From NIOZ-UU13 sp964417935 (GTDB lineage Bacteria; Planctomycetota; Phycisphaerae; Sedimentisphaerales; Anaerobacaceae): a stretch of 64,000 nt of DNA. Under the pieces are notes generated by a model that had not been told where the DNA came from, searched no databases, and saw nothing but the letters and a program-made list of their open reading frames with translations. The DNA lies in the NCBI GenBank assembly GCA_964417935.1, contig CAYQKF010000010.1:4877-68876 (forward strand), given 5' to 3'. A program made the translations under genes and the position numbers. How positions within the stretch are numbered: position 1 is the stretch's first letter; every line of letters starts with the position of its first letter. Shown piece by piece: positions 34,711-42,926 of this stretch.

Positions 34711-35634
34711 TTACCTGATTTTTTTTAATAGCCAGTCAGTTAAACCAGAATCAACTACCATTTTGGCTAACCGTCTGGGTAATATCAGTTCTATTCCTTC
34801 ACGTGTCATATTTTGGTCATTGGCTAATTTTGACTCTGGACTGTGAACTACAAAATAGAGCTTCCTAAAACGTCCAGAAGAAAATTTCTCAGCATATTTT
34901 TCAAAATCATCGGTGGTAGCAAAAGACTTTACTTGAACCTGATACAAATCTCCAGTTATTGGTTCTTGCAATTCCATATCCACGGTTTTCATCGGCCCGC
35001 CAAGCATACTTATCCGCTGCCAGCCGGCATTACGAAAAATCAAATCCACCAATATTTCGAAATCCTTCCAATGCAGCCCTTTTAATCCCTTCTCAACTTC
35101 TTCTATCAGTACGTTTTTTGTCGTTGAAATTGCTTGAAAAACATCGCTTGGTTGGTCGTTTATCAGGCGTTTTAAGTCATCAACTTCTTTGACCTTACAT
35201 ATCGTGCCTGCGAATCTTTGTATTTTCGAGATACTGCCGGGGATTTGATTGAGAATGAGAGGTTGGCCACTAATATCGCAGTTATACCATTTTCCATCCA
35301 CTTTACGATATTTCGAAATCTTGTCCTCAAAGATTCCTGGCTTCCCAGCTCGGCACCACCAAAGATAACTGGTATGAAAAGTTATCCAAATATCGTCCGA
35401 TGTAGATTCAACGATAGTCTTTAACGCATTAATATCTGCTGTGGCAGAACTATTACTTTTATACGTTTTTCGGTATTTCTGTTTGAGTTTATCCCAGTTT
35501 CTTAGGTTTATTTCTCCAACAGACCAACCTTTCCATCCAATTCGCACCTTGTTCTCTTGAATACTTGATTCTTCCCACTTTCCACCTCTACCAAGTTTTA
35601 TATAGTAGGCATTTTTGAAGTCAACACGTTGCAT
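34711..35634 (-). CDS. Mrr-type restriction endonuclease-like protein
   Basis: 307 aa. The C-terminal ~130 residues have the Mrr/PD-(D/E)xK nuclease core: HWKDFEILVDLIFRNAGW, then an acidic site in TVDMELQEP and QVQVKSFA (the QxK half). The N-terminal ~170 residues (WKGWSVGEINLRNWDKL, ITFHTSYLWWCRAG) are an unrecognised domain, perhaps for target recognition. No methyltransferase is next to it, so it may act as a modification-dependent or stand-alone defence nuclease. It lies beside hicBA. Confidence 0.78.
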   Translation of the reverse strand: MQRVDFKNAYYIKLGRGGKWEESSIQENKVRIGWKGWSVGEINLRNWDKLKQKYRKTYKSNSSATADINALKTIVESTSDDIWITFHTSYLWWCRAGKPGIFEDKISKYRKVDGKWYNCDISGQPLILNQIPGSISKIQRFAGTICKVKEVDDLKRLINDQPSDVFQAISTTKNVLIEEVEKGLKGLHWKDFEILVDLIFRNAGWQRISMLGGPMKTVDMELQEPITGDLYQVQVKSFATTDDFEKYAEKFSSGRFRKLYFVVHSPESKLANDQNMTREGIELILPRRLAKMVVDSGLTDWLLKKIR

Positions 35635-35669
35635 AAATTTACTTTATACTATTCCCGGTTAAGAGATAA

Positions 35670-35688
35670 CCCGCCGTGAAACGGCGGG
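35670..35688 (-). terminator. Hairpin after argG
   Basis: A perfect 7-bp GC stem (CCCGCCG/CGGCGGG) with a TGAAA loop lies 13 bp past the argG stop. On the minus strand TTATCTCTT follows. The strong stem with a modest U-tract suggests transcription termination of argG. Confidence 0.6.
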
Positions 35689-35700
35689 CTAAGCATTTTC

Positions 35701-36933
35701 TTAATTACGTTTTTTTCTGTTTACTACTGCTGCGACCTTCATAGGCAAGCCGAACAAACGTATAAAGCCGGTTGCATCAGTTGGGTCATATTCGGCGCCC
35801 ATCTTAAAGCTCGCCAGGTCGGTCCGATACAGACTGTTTGGGCTTTTTATACCGGCCGGTGTGCATCGTCCTTTGAACAGTTTCATTTTAACTTCGCCGG
35901 TAACATTTCGTTGTGTAACATCGACAAACGCATCAAGCGCCTCACGCAGTTGACAGAACCACAGGCCGTAATAAACCAGCTCGGCATATTTTAGAGCAAC
36001 CTGTTGTTTGTAATGCATAGTCTCTCTATCAAGTGTCAGACTCTCCAGAGCATTATGGGCCGTAACGAGAATGGTTCCGCCCGGCGTCTCGTACACGCCC
36101 CGTGACTTTATACCAACCAGCCGATTTTCAACAAGGTCCACCTGCCCGATACCGTGTTTGCCGCCGAGCTTATTCAACGTTTCAATCAACCTCACGCCGC
36201 TTGTTAACTTGCCGTTAAGCTTTATTGGGATTCCTTCATAAAAACCTATCGTTACATAGTCCGGCTTATCAGGTGTTTTCGAAACTGGCCGGGAGATAAC
36301 GAACAAATCATCCTTTGGCTCATTGGCAGGGTCTTCGAGGTCTGCCCCTTCGTGGCTTAGGTGCCAGAGGTTGCGGTCGCGGGAGTATATTTTCTTCTTT
36401 GTCTGCTCGATGGTTATTTTGTGTTTTTTTGCGTAATCAACCGCCGCTTCACGAGAAGTTAGTTCAAATTTAGGGTCTTTCCACGGCGCGACGATTTTCA
36501 GCGAAGGGTCTAATGCCATATAGGTAACTTCGAACCGCACCTGGTCGTTGCCTTTACCTGTTGCCCCGTGGGCTACTACTGTCGCACCTTCAGCGTGTGC
36601 GACTTCGACCTGATGCTTGGCGATTAAAGGCCGGGCTACACTTGTCCCTAACAGATACTCTTTTTCATAGACCGCACCTGCTTTGAGTATCGGCCAGAGA
36701 TAACCTTCGACAAACTCTTTCCGCAGGTCTTTGACTACACACTTGATCGCCCCGCTCGCCAACGCCTTACGTTTAATGCCGGCTAATTCATCGCCCTGCC
36801 CCAACTCAGCCGCAAACGCTATTACATCATAGCCGTAGGTTTCCTTAAGCCACGGCAGAATCACACTCGTATCCAGCCCTCCGCTGTATGCCAATACTAC
36901 TTTTTCAGCTTTTTTGCTCTTACTTTTAGCCAT
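35701..36933 (-). CDS. argG: Argininosuccinate synthase
   Basis: 410 aa, normal length. ATP-pyrophosphatase motif AYSGGLDTSVILPWL near the N-terminus after a Lys-rich leader, ATGKGNDQVRFE for citrulline/aspartate binding, and the conserved SRDRNLWHLSHEGADLEDP. It joins citrulline and aspartate with ATP in arginine biosynthesis. It begins 20 bp after the last gene of a tandem MNT/HEPN cluster and probably shares its transcript, a strange company for a biosynthetic enzyme. Confidence 0.97.
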   Translation of the reverse strand: MAKSKSKKAEKVVLAYSGGLDTSVILPWLKETYGYDVIAFAAELGQGDELAGIKRKALASGAIKCVVKDLRKEFVEGYLWPILKAGAVYEKEYLLGTSVARPLIAKHQVEVAHAEGATVVAHGATGKGNDQVRFEVTYMALDPSLKIVAPWKDPKFELTSREAAVDYAKKHKITIEQTKKKIYSRDRNLWHLSHEGADLEDPANEPKDDLFVISRPVSKTPDKPDYVTIGFYEGIPIKLNGKLTSGVRLIETLNKLGGKHGIGQVDLVENRLVGIKSRGVYETPGGTILVTAHNALESLTLDRETMHYKQQVALKYAELVYYGLWFCQLREALDAFVDVTQRNVTGEVKMKLFKGRCTPAGIKSPNSLYRTDLASFKMGAEYDPTDATGFIRLFGLPMKVAAVVNRKKRN

Positions 36934-36953
36934 TCAGTTTGTCCTTAATGAGT

Positions 36954-37340
36954 TTACGTCTTTAATCCCAGTGCATCACGGGCTGCGATACGAAATTGGC
37001 GGCAGCGACGCTGGGCGTCGATTGCTGATTCGGCGTCGGCGGATTCGCCGGGATAGCGAAAAGTTACGGCAAAGTCCGAAAGATACGCAAGGTCTTCTCG
37101 GAAGCTCTCCCATGCTGGCTCGACTTCAAGAACCTGTTCAAGTAAAGCAACCAGGTCGTGGATTTTGCTGAATGTGATATCCTCCTCGCATAGCCGGGCC
37201 TTTAAGTATTTCTCGGCGCATTGTTGCGCGTGAAAACAAATGCCGTCATAGTTGGGATTCTCCGTCGCCTGGCATTCACGCTCCATCATAGCGAAGTCTC
37301 CTTCGGCCTTGGCGACCCACTCAGCGGTCATCGGCTTCAT
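36954..37340 (-). CDS. HEPN-domain protein (toxin partner of MNT)
   Basis: About 128 aa from the ATG at 37340 (MKPMTAEWVAKAEGDFAMM). HEPN signature ICFHAQQCAEKYLKARL followed by FSKIHDLVALLEQ and FRYPGES. Overlaps the end of the upstream MNT gene by 20 bp. In characterised pairs the HEPN protein is an RNase toxin that its MNT partner AMPylates or masks. It is 20 bp upstream of argG. Confidence 0.88.
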   Translation of the reverse strand: MKPMTAEWVAKAEGDFAMMERECQATENPNYDGICFHAQQCAEKYLKARLCEEDITFSKIHDLVALLEQVLEVEPAWESFREDLAYLSDFAVTFRYPGESADAESAIDAQRRCRQFRIAARDALGLKT

Positions 37341-37641
37341 AGAGCACCTTCCCTTCTTCGATAATCTCCCGCATAAAGTCGTCACCCATTTCCATTCGCT
37401 GGCGCACTTTATCAGAAGTGCGAACGAGCAGGTCTATGGGAAACCCAGGCCGAAGCTTCATCCGAATTTCCACCGATTTATCCACGCTTCTACCCTCAAA
37501 AGGCCCGATGACCAGCAGGTCAACATCCGAATCTTCTGTGACTACACCTCGCGCATAAGAGCCAAACAGTATGACCCGTTCAGCGCCAAACTCCAGCCCA
37601 ATCCGCCGGCTAAACTCTTTTATTCTATCCATTGCCACCAT
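37321..37641 (-). CDS. Minimal nucleotidyltransferase, MNT antitoxin (pair 2)
   Basis: 106 aa. GSYARGVVTEDSDVDLLV has the GS-x10-DxD active site of the DNA polymerase beta superfamily. The third acidic residue is probably in FPIDLLV. Start ATG at 37641; a second ATG three codons later is possible. Pairs with the HEPN gene that overlaps its 3' end. Order here is MNT then HEPN. Confidence 0.88.
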   Translation of the reverse strand: MVAMDRIKEFSRRIGLEFGAERVILFGSYARGVVTEDSDVDLLVIGPFEGRSVDKSVEIRMKLRPGFPIDLLVRTSDKVRQRMEMGDDFMREIIEEGKVLYEADDR

Positions 37642-37672
37642 TACGAAATATTTCCTATATCAACAACTCCTT

Positions 37673-37978
37673 TTACGCAGCGATAATAACGCCTTCACGC
37701 CGGGCAATTTCGAGAATTGGACGGCCCTGGTCAGTTTCCCATTCCTGTTCTCCGCAGGGAATAGGCTCGATACGATTGTCCGCTGAAATAGTCGCTTGCC
37801 AGAGTTTCTCAATGAGTGCTATGTCGCGTGCCCCGTCGAATTCCGGAGCAATCACAACCAAATCGATATCGCTAAGTTCATTGGCATCGCCTCGTGCGAA
37901 GGAACCAAAAAGTACAATTCGATGGGTATGGATACCCAATGAGCTAAGAGCCTTGATATAACGCTGTATAGCGGTCAT
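37673..37978 (-). CDS. Minimal nucleotidyltransferase, MNT antitoxin (pair 1)
   Basis: About 101 aa from the ATG at 37978 (MTAIQRYIKALSSLG). Active site GSFARGDANELSDIDLVV (GS-x10-DxD). Its ATG overlaps the stop of the upstream HEPN gene by 4 bp, so here the order is HEPN then MNT, the mirror image of the neighbouring pair 31 bp downstream. Sequence differs enough from the other MNT that this is not a simple recent duplication. Confidence 0.88.
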   Translation of the reverse strand: MTAIQRYIKALSSLGIHTHRIVLFGSFARGDANELSDIDLVVIAPEFDGARDIALIEKLWQATISADNRIEPIPCGEQEWETDQGRPILEIARREGVIIAA

Positions 37979-38352
37979 AATTGTGCTTTCAACCATTTTA
38001 TTATATCTCCAGCTTTTGATAGCTTTTCTTGTGCGGCTTTTGAATCCAAGAGAATTTGTGTAGAGTCCGGATAGCGACCCTCCAGTTGGAAAATATCAAA
38101 GCTCCGCAAAAAGGTTATTTGCTCAGCGTCAAGTGATAACTCAGCCTTCTCGGCAAGGCGAACAAGATTGTGAATACGTGGTGGAATATCATTTATTTGC
38201 CGGGTCACATGTGCTTTGAGTATCTTTTCAATAGCAAGATGCGCAAAGAAAAGACAATGTCGCAGATGACCTCTTTCCAGCAGCGATTCCGCTGCTGCGA
38301 AATCCTCATCACCACTTGTTCTCCAATAATCAATCTGCTTACTAACGTCCAT
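37975..38352 (-). CDS. HEPN-domain protein (toxin partner of MNT, pair 1)
   Basis: About 125 aa from ATG 38352 (MDVSKQIDYWRTSGDEDFAA). HEPN core LRHCLFFAHLAIEKILKAHV, then PPRIHNLVRLAEKA and LEGRYPDS. A longer frame upstream would begin MMDSRFRGND, which is the translation of a GTCATTCCCGC repeat and is rejected. First gene of the HEPN-MNT-MNT-HEPN-argG series. Confidence 0.88.
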   Translation of the reverse strand: MDVSKQIDYWRTSGDEDFAAAESLLERGHLRHCLFFAHLAIEKILKAHVTRQINDIPPRIHNLVRLAEKAELSLDAEQITFLRSFDIFQLEGRYPDSTQILLDSKAAQEKLSKAGDIIKWLKAQL

Positions 38353-38370
38353 TTGCTGACTCTTGTTAAT

Positions 38371-38396
38371 GTCATTCCCGCGGAAGCGGGAATCCA
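38371..38396. repeat. GTCATTCCCGC palindromic repeat
   Basis: GTCATTCCCGCGGAAGCGGGAATCCA, with CCCGC/GCGGG arms. Same family as the copy at 54846 and a decayed copy near 58213. It directly precedes the HEPN start and creates the spurious leader DSRFRGND. Confidence 0.85.
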
Positions 38397-38510
38397 TCAT
38401 CCTTTACTTTTTATATTTGTGATATCTGTGGCTATTTTTCATTCTATGCCGCTTTTAATATACCAACCACCACCACCCCAGAGCAACTATTAAATCAAGC
38501 AATGCCAATC

Positions 38511-39359
38511 TTAACTCCGATGACATAGATATTCGTCAGGTACTTCATCAAGACTGAAAAATACATCTTTCTCTGGAAACGCGGCTTGAGCTAAAGGCTT
38601 GACTAATTTTTTGTCTCGTGTCAGTAAACCATCAGCACGACTTAGAAGGCAAACATACTCGACATCCTTAAGATCGTGCCTAGCACGATTTTCTTTTATG
38701 CCTGTTGGACTGTGGTTTCTCAAAAACCTATATTCGAGAATAACAGCGTATGTCACACGAAAAAAATTCCAGCTTACCCATCTATCTGATAAACAATATT
38801 TTTCTGGGTGATTTGTAATACCTGCAAGGTTTTCCGTTGCCAACCTATGAATATCTTGTTGTTCAACCAATTGAACCCAAAACCTAAAACGATTTTGTCG
38901 ATTATTAGCACTAGCATCGAGTTGCCTAATTGAAGCGGAAAGCTCTGGATCATTTACTTGGATCTCTTCATAAAGGAGTTCTACTGGATTAAGAAAGTTC
39001 CATATATTCTCATCAAGATATTCAGACATTTCTGACAACTTATAAAATGTTCCATTTTGTTCCTTATATGCGGATCGTATCTTATCTGTGGTCTTTGGAT
39101 TAACGAAAGACCCATAAGGCGACAAATTATTGGCTTCTTCATTTAATATACTTTTGATATTTGGGCAAATATGTGCTCCTACTAAGAGAACCTGTTCAAA
39201 ACGATATAGCAAAACCTCCTTGTTTTTCTGAGTAGTTAAACACTCGTACAACAATATCTCCGGCAGAATGAGAAAATTATTCTTTGCAAAATCGCAAAGA
39301 ACATCTGTTTTCGTTGCCATAAAAATATTCTTGTCAATGATTATTTGTTTTGGTTTCAT
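38511..39359 (-). CDS. PIN-like domain protein, translationally coupled to aroDE
   Basis: About 282 aa from the ATG at 39359. Acidic residues fit a PIN-type nuclease: Asp9 in KQIIIDKNIFM, Glu34/Glu39 in LPEILLYECL, and C-terminal HDLKDVEYVCLLSRADGLLT followed by RDKKL. The middle ~150 residues are an all-helical insertion of unknown role. Its start overlaps the aroDE stop (ATGA), so it depends on aroDE translation. It could be an RNase toxin without a visible antitoxin or a DUF of the PIN clan; the family assignment is moderate. Confidence 0.65.
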   Translation of the reverse strand: MKPKQIIIDKNIFMATKTDVLCDFAKNNFLILPEILLYECLTTQKNKEVLLYRFEQVLLVGAHICPNIKSILNEEANNLSPYGSFVNPKTTDKIRSAYKEQNGTFYKLSEMSEYLDENIWNFLNPVELLYEEIQVNDPELSASIRQLDASANNRQNRFRFWVQLVEQQDIHRLATENLAGITNHPEKYCLSDRWVSWNFFRVTYAVILEYRFLRNHSPTGIKENRARHDLKDVEYVCLLSRADGLLTRDKKLVKPLAQAAFPEKDVFFSLDEVPDEYLCHRS

Positions 39360-40981
39360 TTCTCTGGTAGACACTCACAAATGGTTTGTCGCATAAGCTC
39401 GGCGTTGCCGTCGGTATTGGTGAAGAGTTTGAATTGAGCTAAGCCCTGATTGAAGAACATTGAAATGCCGTCAATTGTTTTTGCTCTCTTCTTCTTTGCT
39501 TCTTTTAGCAGCAAGGTCTTGGCGGGATTGTAAACCGTATCGAAAACAGCCATACCTTTTTTCAGGTATTCTTGAGGTACAGGCGTTACGTCAACATTTG
39601 GATACATCCCGATACTCGTGCAGTTTATCAGCAATTTCGCATCAATGTTTGGCAAATCATCTAACGGTGCAAAATCACAATTGAAATCAGCCGCAAGTTT
39701 TTCGCCTCTTGAAACAGTGCGGTTGTAAATTTTGATTTTGGCGCCAGCGTCACTCAACCCGGCCACTATCGCCCTTGCAACACCACCTGCACCGATAACT
39801 GCAACCGGCATATCTTTCAAGTCGGCTCTACTGATAACAAGCGTCGAAGTAATCGCATCTAATGCGGCAGAATAATCGGTATTGTAAGCGCTGAGTTTAT
39901 CATCAGCCCGTAGGGTGGGGCTTGCCCCACCATTCTTAATTTTATTCGGTGGGCTAAAGCCCACTCTACAGACTATCGTATTTGCAGCACCGATTTTCTC
40001 GGCCAATGGCTCGACAAAACCTTGTTCTTGCTTTACATAATTGAGCGCGTTTTGTTTATGCGGGATTGTTACACTAAAGCCGTTGAAGTTCAGCCATTTC
40101 CTAAAAAGCGCATTATGTAGGAACGAGTCGAATTCCTGCTGTCCGCCTTCGACCAATAACGGCAGATATAATTTGTTCATACGTTTTTCCGCGAAGCAGG
40201 CATTATGAATTGCAGGACTTAACGAATGAGCTACCGGGTCGGCAATCACGCCAAAAAGTTCGGTGTCGTATTTTATATGGTCATAGCGGTACAATTTCTT
40301 GAGCTGTTCGATAGTCAACTGGCCCGGCGCTGTTGCGCTTCGGTCGTCGATACTTGCAAAGGTTACAAAGCTGTTCATCTTTTTCGCTATGATTCTGCTG
40401 ATAAGCCCGGCCTCGCCCATACAAAAAACAATTCGTTCACCGCTTGTTTGATGCAGCAAATCGAAGGCCTCAAAGCAATCGTTTATATGATTTGCCATAT
40501 AGACAAGTTTGGGTATCGCCTCTGGACATAAGGTCAAGATGTCCTGATGCAGTTCGCTGATATTAGCGAATTTTGTTTGAAAATTGTGGGCCGACAAGAT
40601 TAGCCGAGCCGTTGAGCTTTGCGACAGCGCCAGCCGTATTTTTTCCTGATTCTCGATAGAGAGGTAGTTGTCATATTCAAAGTCAATAAATTCAGCACCG
40701 GCTTTCAGCGCGCCGGTCAGTACATCAACTCGCAATTTCTGCGGATAATCTATTACCCCCCCCTGCTGTTCATCGCGACAGGTTACAATTATTGGCAGTT
40801 GTTTATCGCCGGCGTTTTTTACATAGACAATCAAATTTTTAACTAAATCGACACTTAGGTTTTCGAGATAATCTGTACGCAGCTCAAGCATCTCGGCTCC
40901 GGCTGCCAGAGCCTTCTTGACCTGCCCCTTGGCAGTATCTAAATCCTTCGCTGCTATTGGAATGGCTAATTTTGTCTCCAT
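39356..40981 (-). CDS. aroDE: Bifunctional 3-dehydroquinate dehydratase / shikimate dehydrogenase
   Basis: 541 aa. Residues 1-225 are a type I DHQ dehydratase: His132 (LSAHNFQTK), Schiff-base Lys158 (IPKLVYMAN) and CMGEAGLISR. Residues 240-541 are shikimate dehydrogenase: LFGVIADPVAHSLSPAIHN, SVTIPHKQ, NTD (YNTDYSAALD) and an NADP-binding GAGGVARAIVAGL. Converts dehydroquinate to shikimate. A 60-bp palindromic repeat is inserted in frame at residues ~338-358, between NTIVCR and DDKLSAYNTD. Shares stop/start bases with the PIN-like gene. Confidence 0.95.
   Translation of the reverse strand: METKLAIPIAAKDLDTAKGQVKKALAAGAEMLELRTDYLENLSVDLVKNLIVYVKNAGDKQLPIIVTCRDEQQGGVIDYPQKLRVDVLTGALKAGAEFIDFEYDNYLSIENQEKIRLALSQSSTARLILSAHNFQTKFANISELHQDILTLCPEAIPKLVYMANHINDCFEAFDLLHQTSGERIVFCMGEAGLISRIIAKKMNSFVTFASIDDRSATAPGQLTIEQLKKLYRYDHIKYDTELFGVIADPVAHSLSPAIHNACFAEKRMNKLYLPLLVEGGQQEFDSFLHNALFRKWLNFNGFSVTIPHKQNALNYVKQEQGFVEPLAEKIGAANTIVCRVGFSPPNKIKNGGASPTLRADDKLSAYNTDYSAALDAITSTLVISRADLKDMPVAVIGAGGVARAIVAGLSDAGAKIKIYNRTVSRGEKLAADFNCDFAPLDDLPNIDAKLLINCTSIGMYPNVDVTPVPQEYLKKGMAVFDTVYNPAKTLLLKEAKKKRAKTIDGISMFFNQGLAQFKLFTNTDGNAELMRQTICECLPEK
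39910..39969 (-). repeat. 60-bp palindromic repeat inserted in frame in aroDE
   Basis: GTAGGGTGGGGCTTGCCCCA on the left and TCGGTGGGCTAAAGCCCACT followed by CTAC on the right form outer arms (GTAG/CTAC) plus two inner hairpins (GGGGC/GCCCC, GTGGGCT/AGCCCAC). Exactly 60 bp, so it adds 20 codons. The same type of GTAGGGTGGGC element is a common intergenic repeat in bacteria. Its peptide (VGFSPPNKIKNGGASPTLRA) is absent from ordinary shikimate dehydrogenases. Confidence 0.85.
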
Positions 40982-41140
40982 AATCCAAACATATAGCAGC
41001 GAAAAACCCCAAAAGCAAGGGCAAAAACTAAAGTATCGTCCCTAACCCGGTCGAGCCAGAACCAAAGAGGGTAGATAAAAGGCTGACGCCTTACCGAAAC
41101 CACCTTCTGTTGTTAAGCATCCATCTAAATCGCACGACCG

Positions 41141-41179
41141 CAATCTCCCTCCCCACCCTCTTTTGAGGGAGGGAGATTG
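41141..41179. repeat. 13-bp perfect inverted repeat CAATCTCCCTCCC
   Basis: CAATCTCCCTCCC (41141-41153) and GGGAGGGAGATTG (41167-41179) with a 13-base loop, in the gap between divergent aroDE and aroB. Known type of dispersed intergenic element; could also terminate leftward or rightward transcripts but no U-tract follows. Confidence 0.85.
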
Positions 41180-41222
41180 CTTGTTCTGAAAACAAAAAGC
41201 TTTGCCTCTGCTGCCGGGTCGA

Positions 41223-41361
41223 TCAAACGCCACGCCAAATAAAAACCGATTTGGCATGTCGTTTGAAGCGCCCCTCGGTTTATCAACTTCGAATCATCTA
41301 TATGCTATCAAAGTTGATATTGTCTTCGGGGTGCCCCTTCAATAACAAACTGAAGCGGCAC
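41223..41361 (+). ncRNA. Possible structured leader upstream of aroB (three nested hairpins)
   Basis: Three consecutive stems: (1) outer TCAAACG/CGTTTGA around inner GCCAAAT/ATTTGGC (41223-41266); (2) CCCC ... TATCAACTT/AAGTTGATA ... GGGG (41271-41331); (3) GTGCC-C-CTTCA/TGAAG-C-GGCAC (41331-41361), followed by CAAAAAAG. A small CCCC-GTAAA-GGGG hairpin follows near 41410. Perfect stems with regular spacing suggest a folded RNA or a composite repeat. Otherwise the 40982-41474 gap has no gene. Confidence 0.35.
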
Positions 41362-41474
41362 CAAAAAAGTTCTTGAACATAATATTCCAACACTATAAAA
41401 GAATGGTATATGAGAACACCCCGTAAAGGGGAATATACGCGTTTTGAGTCCGATGAATTTATTGGTTTGATATA

Positions 41475-42569
41475 ATGTTAGAGCACGAGATTAAAATTCC
41501 GTCCTCGCCGGCCGCAAGTTACAGGATAAAAATCGGCACAGAAGTCCTTGGCGCATTGTGGCCCCAGATAGAAGCCGATTTTGCCGGGTACAACAAATTT
41601 GTTGTTACCGATGAAAACCTGGTCTCTGCAGGCCATTTGGAAAAACTACTGGGCCAAAGAGATGTTCCCACTTTCATAATAAGTCCGCCCGGTGAGACTT
41701 CAAAAAATATAGATACGCTAATTTCAATAATCGAGACGATGGAAAGGGCCTATCTCGGCAGAGATACCCTTGTTATTGCTCTTGGTGGCGGGACGGTCGG
41801 TGACATCGCAGGATTTGCGGCTGCTGTTTTCAAAAGAGGCGTCCCTGTCCTTCAGATACCCACGACCACAGTCGCTCAGGCTGATTCCGCTGTAGGCGGC
41901 AAAGCCGGAGTCGATTCGGAGCGAAGCAAGAACGCTTTCGGTGCGTTTTGGCACCCGGCGGCTGTTTATGTCGATGTCGCAACTTTAACAACCCTTGATG
42001 ACAGACAATTCAGGGCCGGACTGGTCGAATCCGTGAAGCATGCCCTTATTGCTGATAGTGAGTATTTTGAATTTCTGGAAAACAATCTCGACGCTGTTCT
42101 CGAACGAAAGCCGGACATGCTGGAAACAATAGCTCATTTCAACTGCAAAATAAAGGGCAGCATCGTCGAGACCGACCCCTGCGAGCAAAACAAAAGAAGA
42201 ATTCTAAATTATGGCCATACTATCGGACATGCTGTTGAGGCGGCCAGCGGATTTGAACTGCTGCACGGTGAAGCGGTCGCTGTTGGTATTATCGCAGCTG
42301 GCTTAATCGAAATTGAATTAGAATTAGGCTCACAGGAAAGACTTGAGAGAATCCGGCAAATTCTTGAAAAACTGGATGTTCCGGTAAAATTACCAAAGAA
42401 TTTAGCCAAAAGAGAGCTGATAGACCTGATAAAGCACGACAAAAAGGCAGTTAAAAAATGGCCAAGGTTCGTGTTGATTAGTAACATAGGTCAGGTATAT
42501 TGTCCGGATGAACAGTATGCTGTCGAGGTCGCTCCTGAGCTGGTCGAAAAAATATTGAAAGAGCTTTAG
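41475..42569 (+). CDS. aroB: 3-dehydroquinate synthase (classical, type I)
   Basis: 364 aa, normal length. NAD-binding ALGGGTVGDIAGFAA, IPTTTVAQADSAVGGKAGVD, the zinc ligands in GLVESVKHALI and ILNYGHTIGHAVEA with LLHGEAVAVG. Converts DAHP to 3-dehydroquinate. It is divergent from aroDE, and followed on the same strand by the AroA'-like aldolase of the alternative route. No Shine-Dalgarno; the ATG lies in TATAATG. Confidence 0.96.
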   Translation: MLEHEIKIPSSPAASYRIKIGTEVLGALWPQIEADFAGYNKFVVTDENLVSAGHLEKLLGQRDVPTFIISPPGETSKNIDTLISIIETMERAYLGRDTLVIALGGGTVGDIAGFAAAVFKRGVPVLQIPTTTVAQADSAVGGKAGVDSERSKNAFGAFWHPAAVYVDVATLTTLDDRQFRAGLVESVKHALIADSEYFEFLENNLDAVLERKPDMLETIAHFNCKIKGSIVETDPCEQNKRRILNYGHTIGHAVEAASGFELLHGEAVAVGIIAAGLIEIELELGSQERLERIRQILEKLDVPVKLPKNLAKRELIDLIKHDKKAVKKWPRFVLISNIGQVYCPDEQYAVEVAPELVEKILKEL

Positions 42570-42592
42570 GGAGCGTATTAAAAGGCTGTCTT

Positions 42593-42675
42593 GTCATTCT
42601 GAACGGAGCGAAGCGGAGTCGAGGAATCTATTAAAAAAAGTCATTGCGAGGAGAGTAACGACGAAGCAATCTCAA
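42593..42675. repeat. Two adjacent GTCATT-type repeats
   Basis: GTCATTCTGAACGGAGCGAAG continuing to GAGGAATCTATTAA, then GTCATTGCGAGGAGAGTAACG continuing to GAAGCAATCTC. They fill much of the 42570-42926 gap. The rest holds an AT-rich hairpin GGGTTTT/AAAACCC (42702-42719) and a direct repeat of TGTGCTCTTACGCTC-like units near 42880. No gene seen. Confidence 0.8.
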
Positions 42676-42926
42676 AAATACTTAGCTTTAAATTTTACAT
42701 AGGGTTTTTATTAAAACCCAAGGTTTACCCTTAGTGTTATGTTTTTTGACCTTAATTTGTTGATGGGTTGTTTTCTTTTCAATCGGCAATCGCAAATCAT
42801 AAATCACCAATTGTTTTTTTCTTGCCTTTTGTGCTGCTTTAGATAGATTTTACAAAAAGAGCATAAATTGCTTATGCACTTGTGCTCTTACGCTCTTGTG
42901 CACTTAAAGTATTTGGAGATTTGACA

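Noticed and set aside
38353..38400. Extension of the HEPN protein beginning MMDSRFRGND
   Set aside because: It is the translation of a GTCATTCCCGC intergenic repeat; the ATG at 38352 starts the conserved HEPN helix.
41042..41257. Small minus-strand frame in the aroDE-aroB gap
   Set aside because: It lies across the CAATCTCCCTCCC palindrome and the hairpin row and has low-complexity sequence; no ribosome site.
41223..41361. Integron attC-like site suggested by the long imperfect hairpin
   Set aside because: No RYYYAAC/GTTRRRY core pair at the ends, no integrase and no cassette array nearby.
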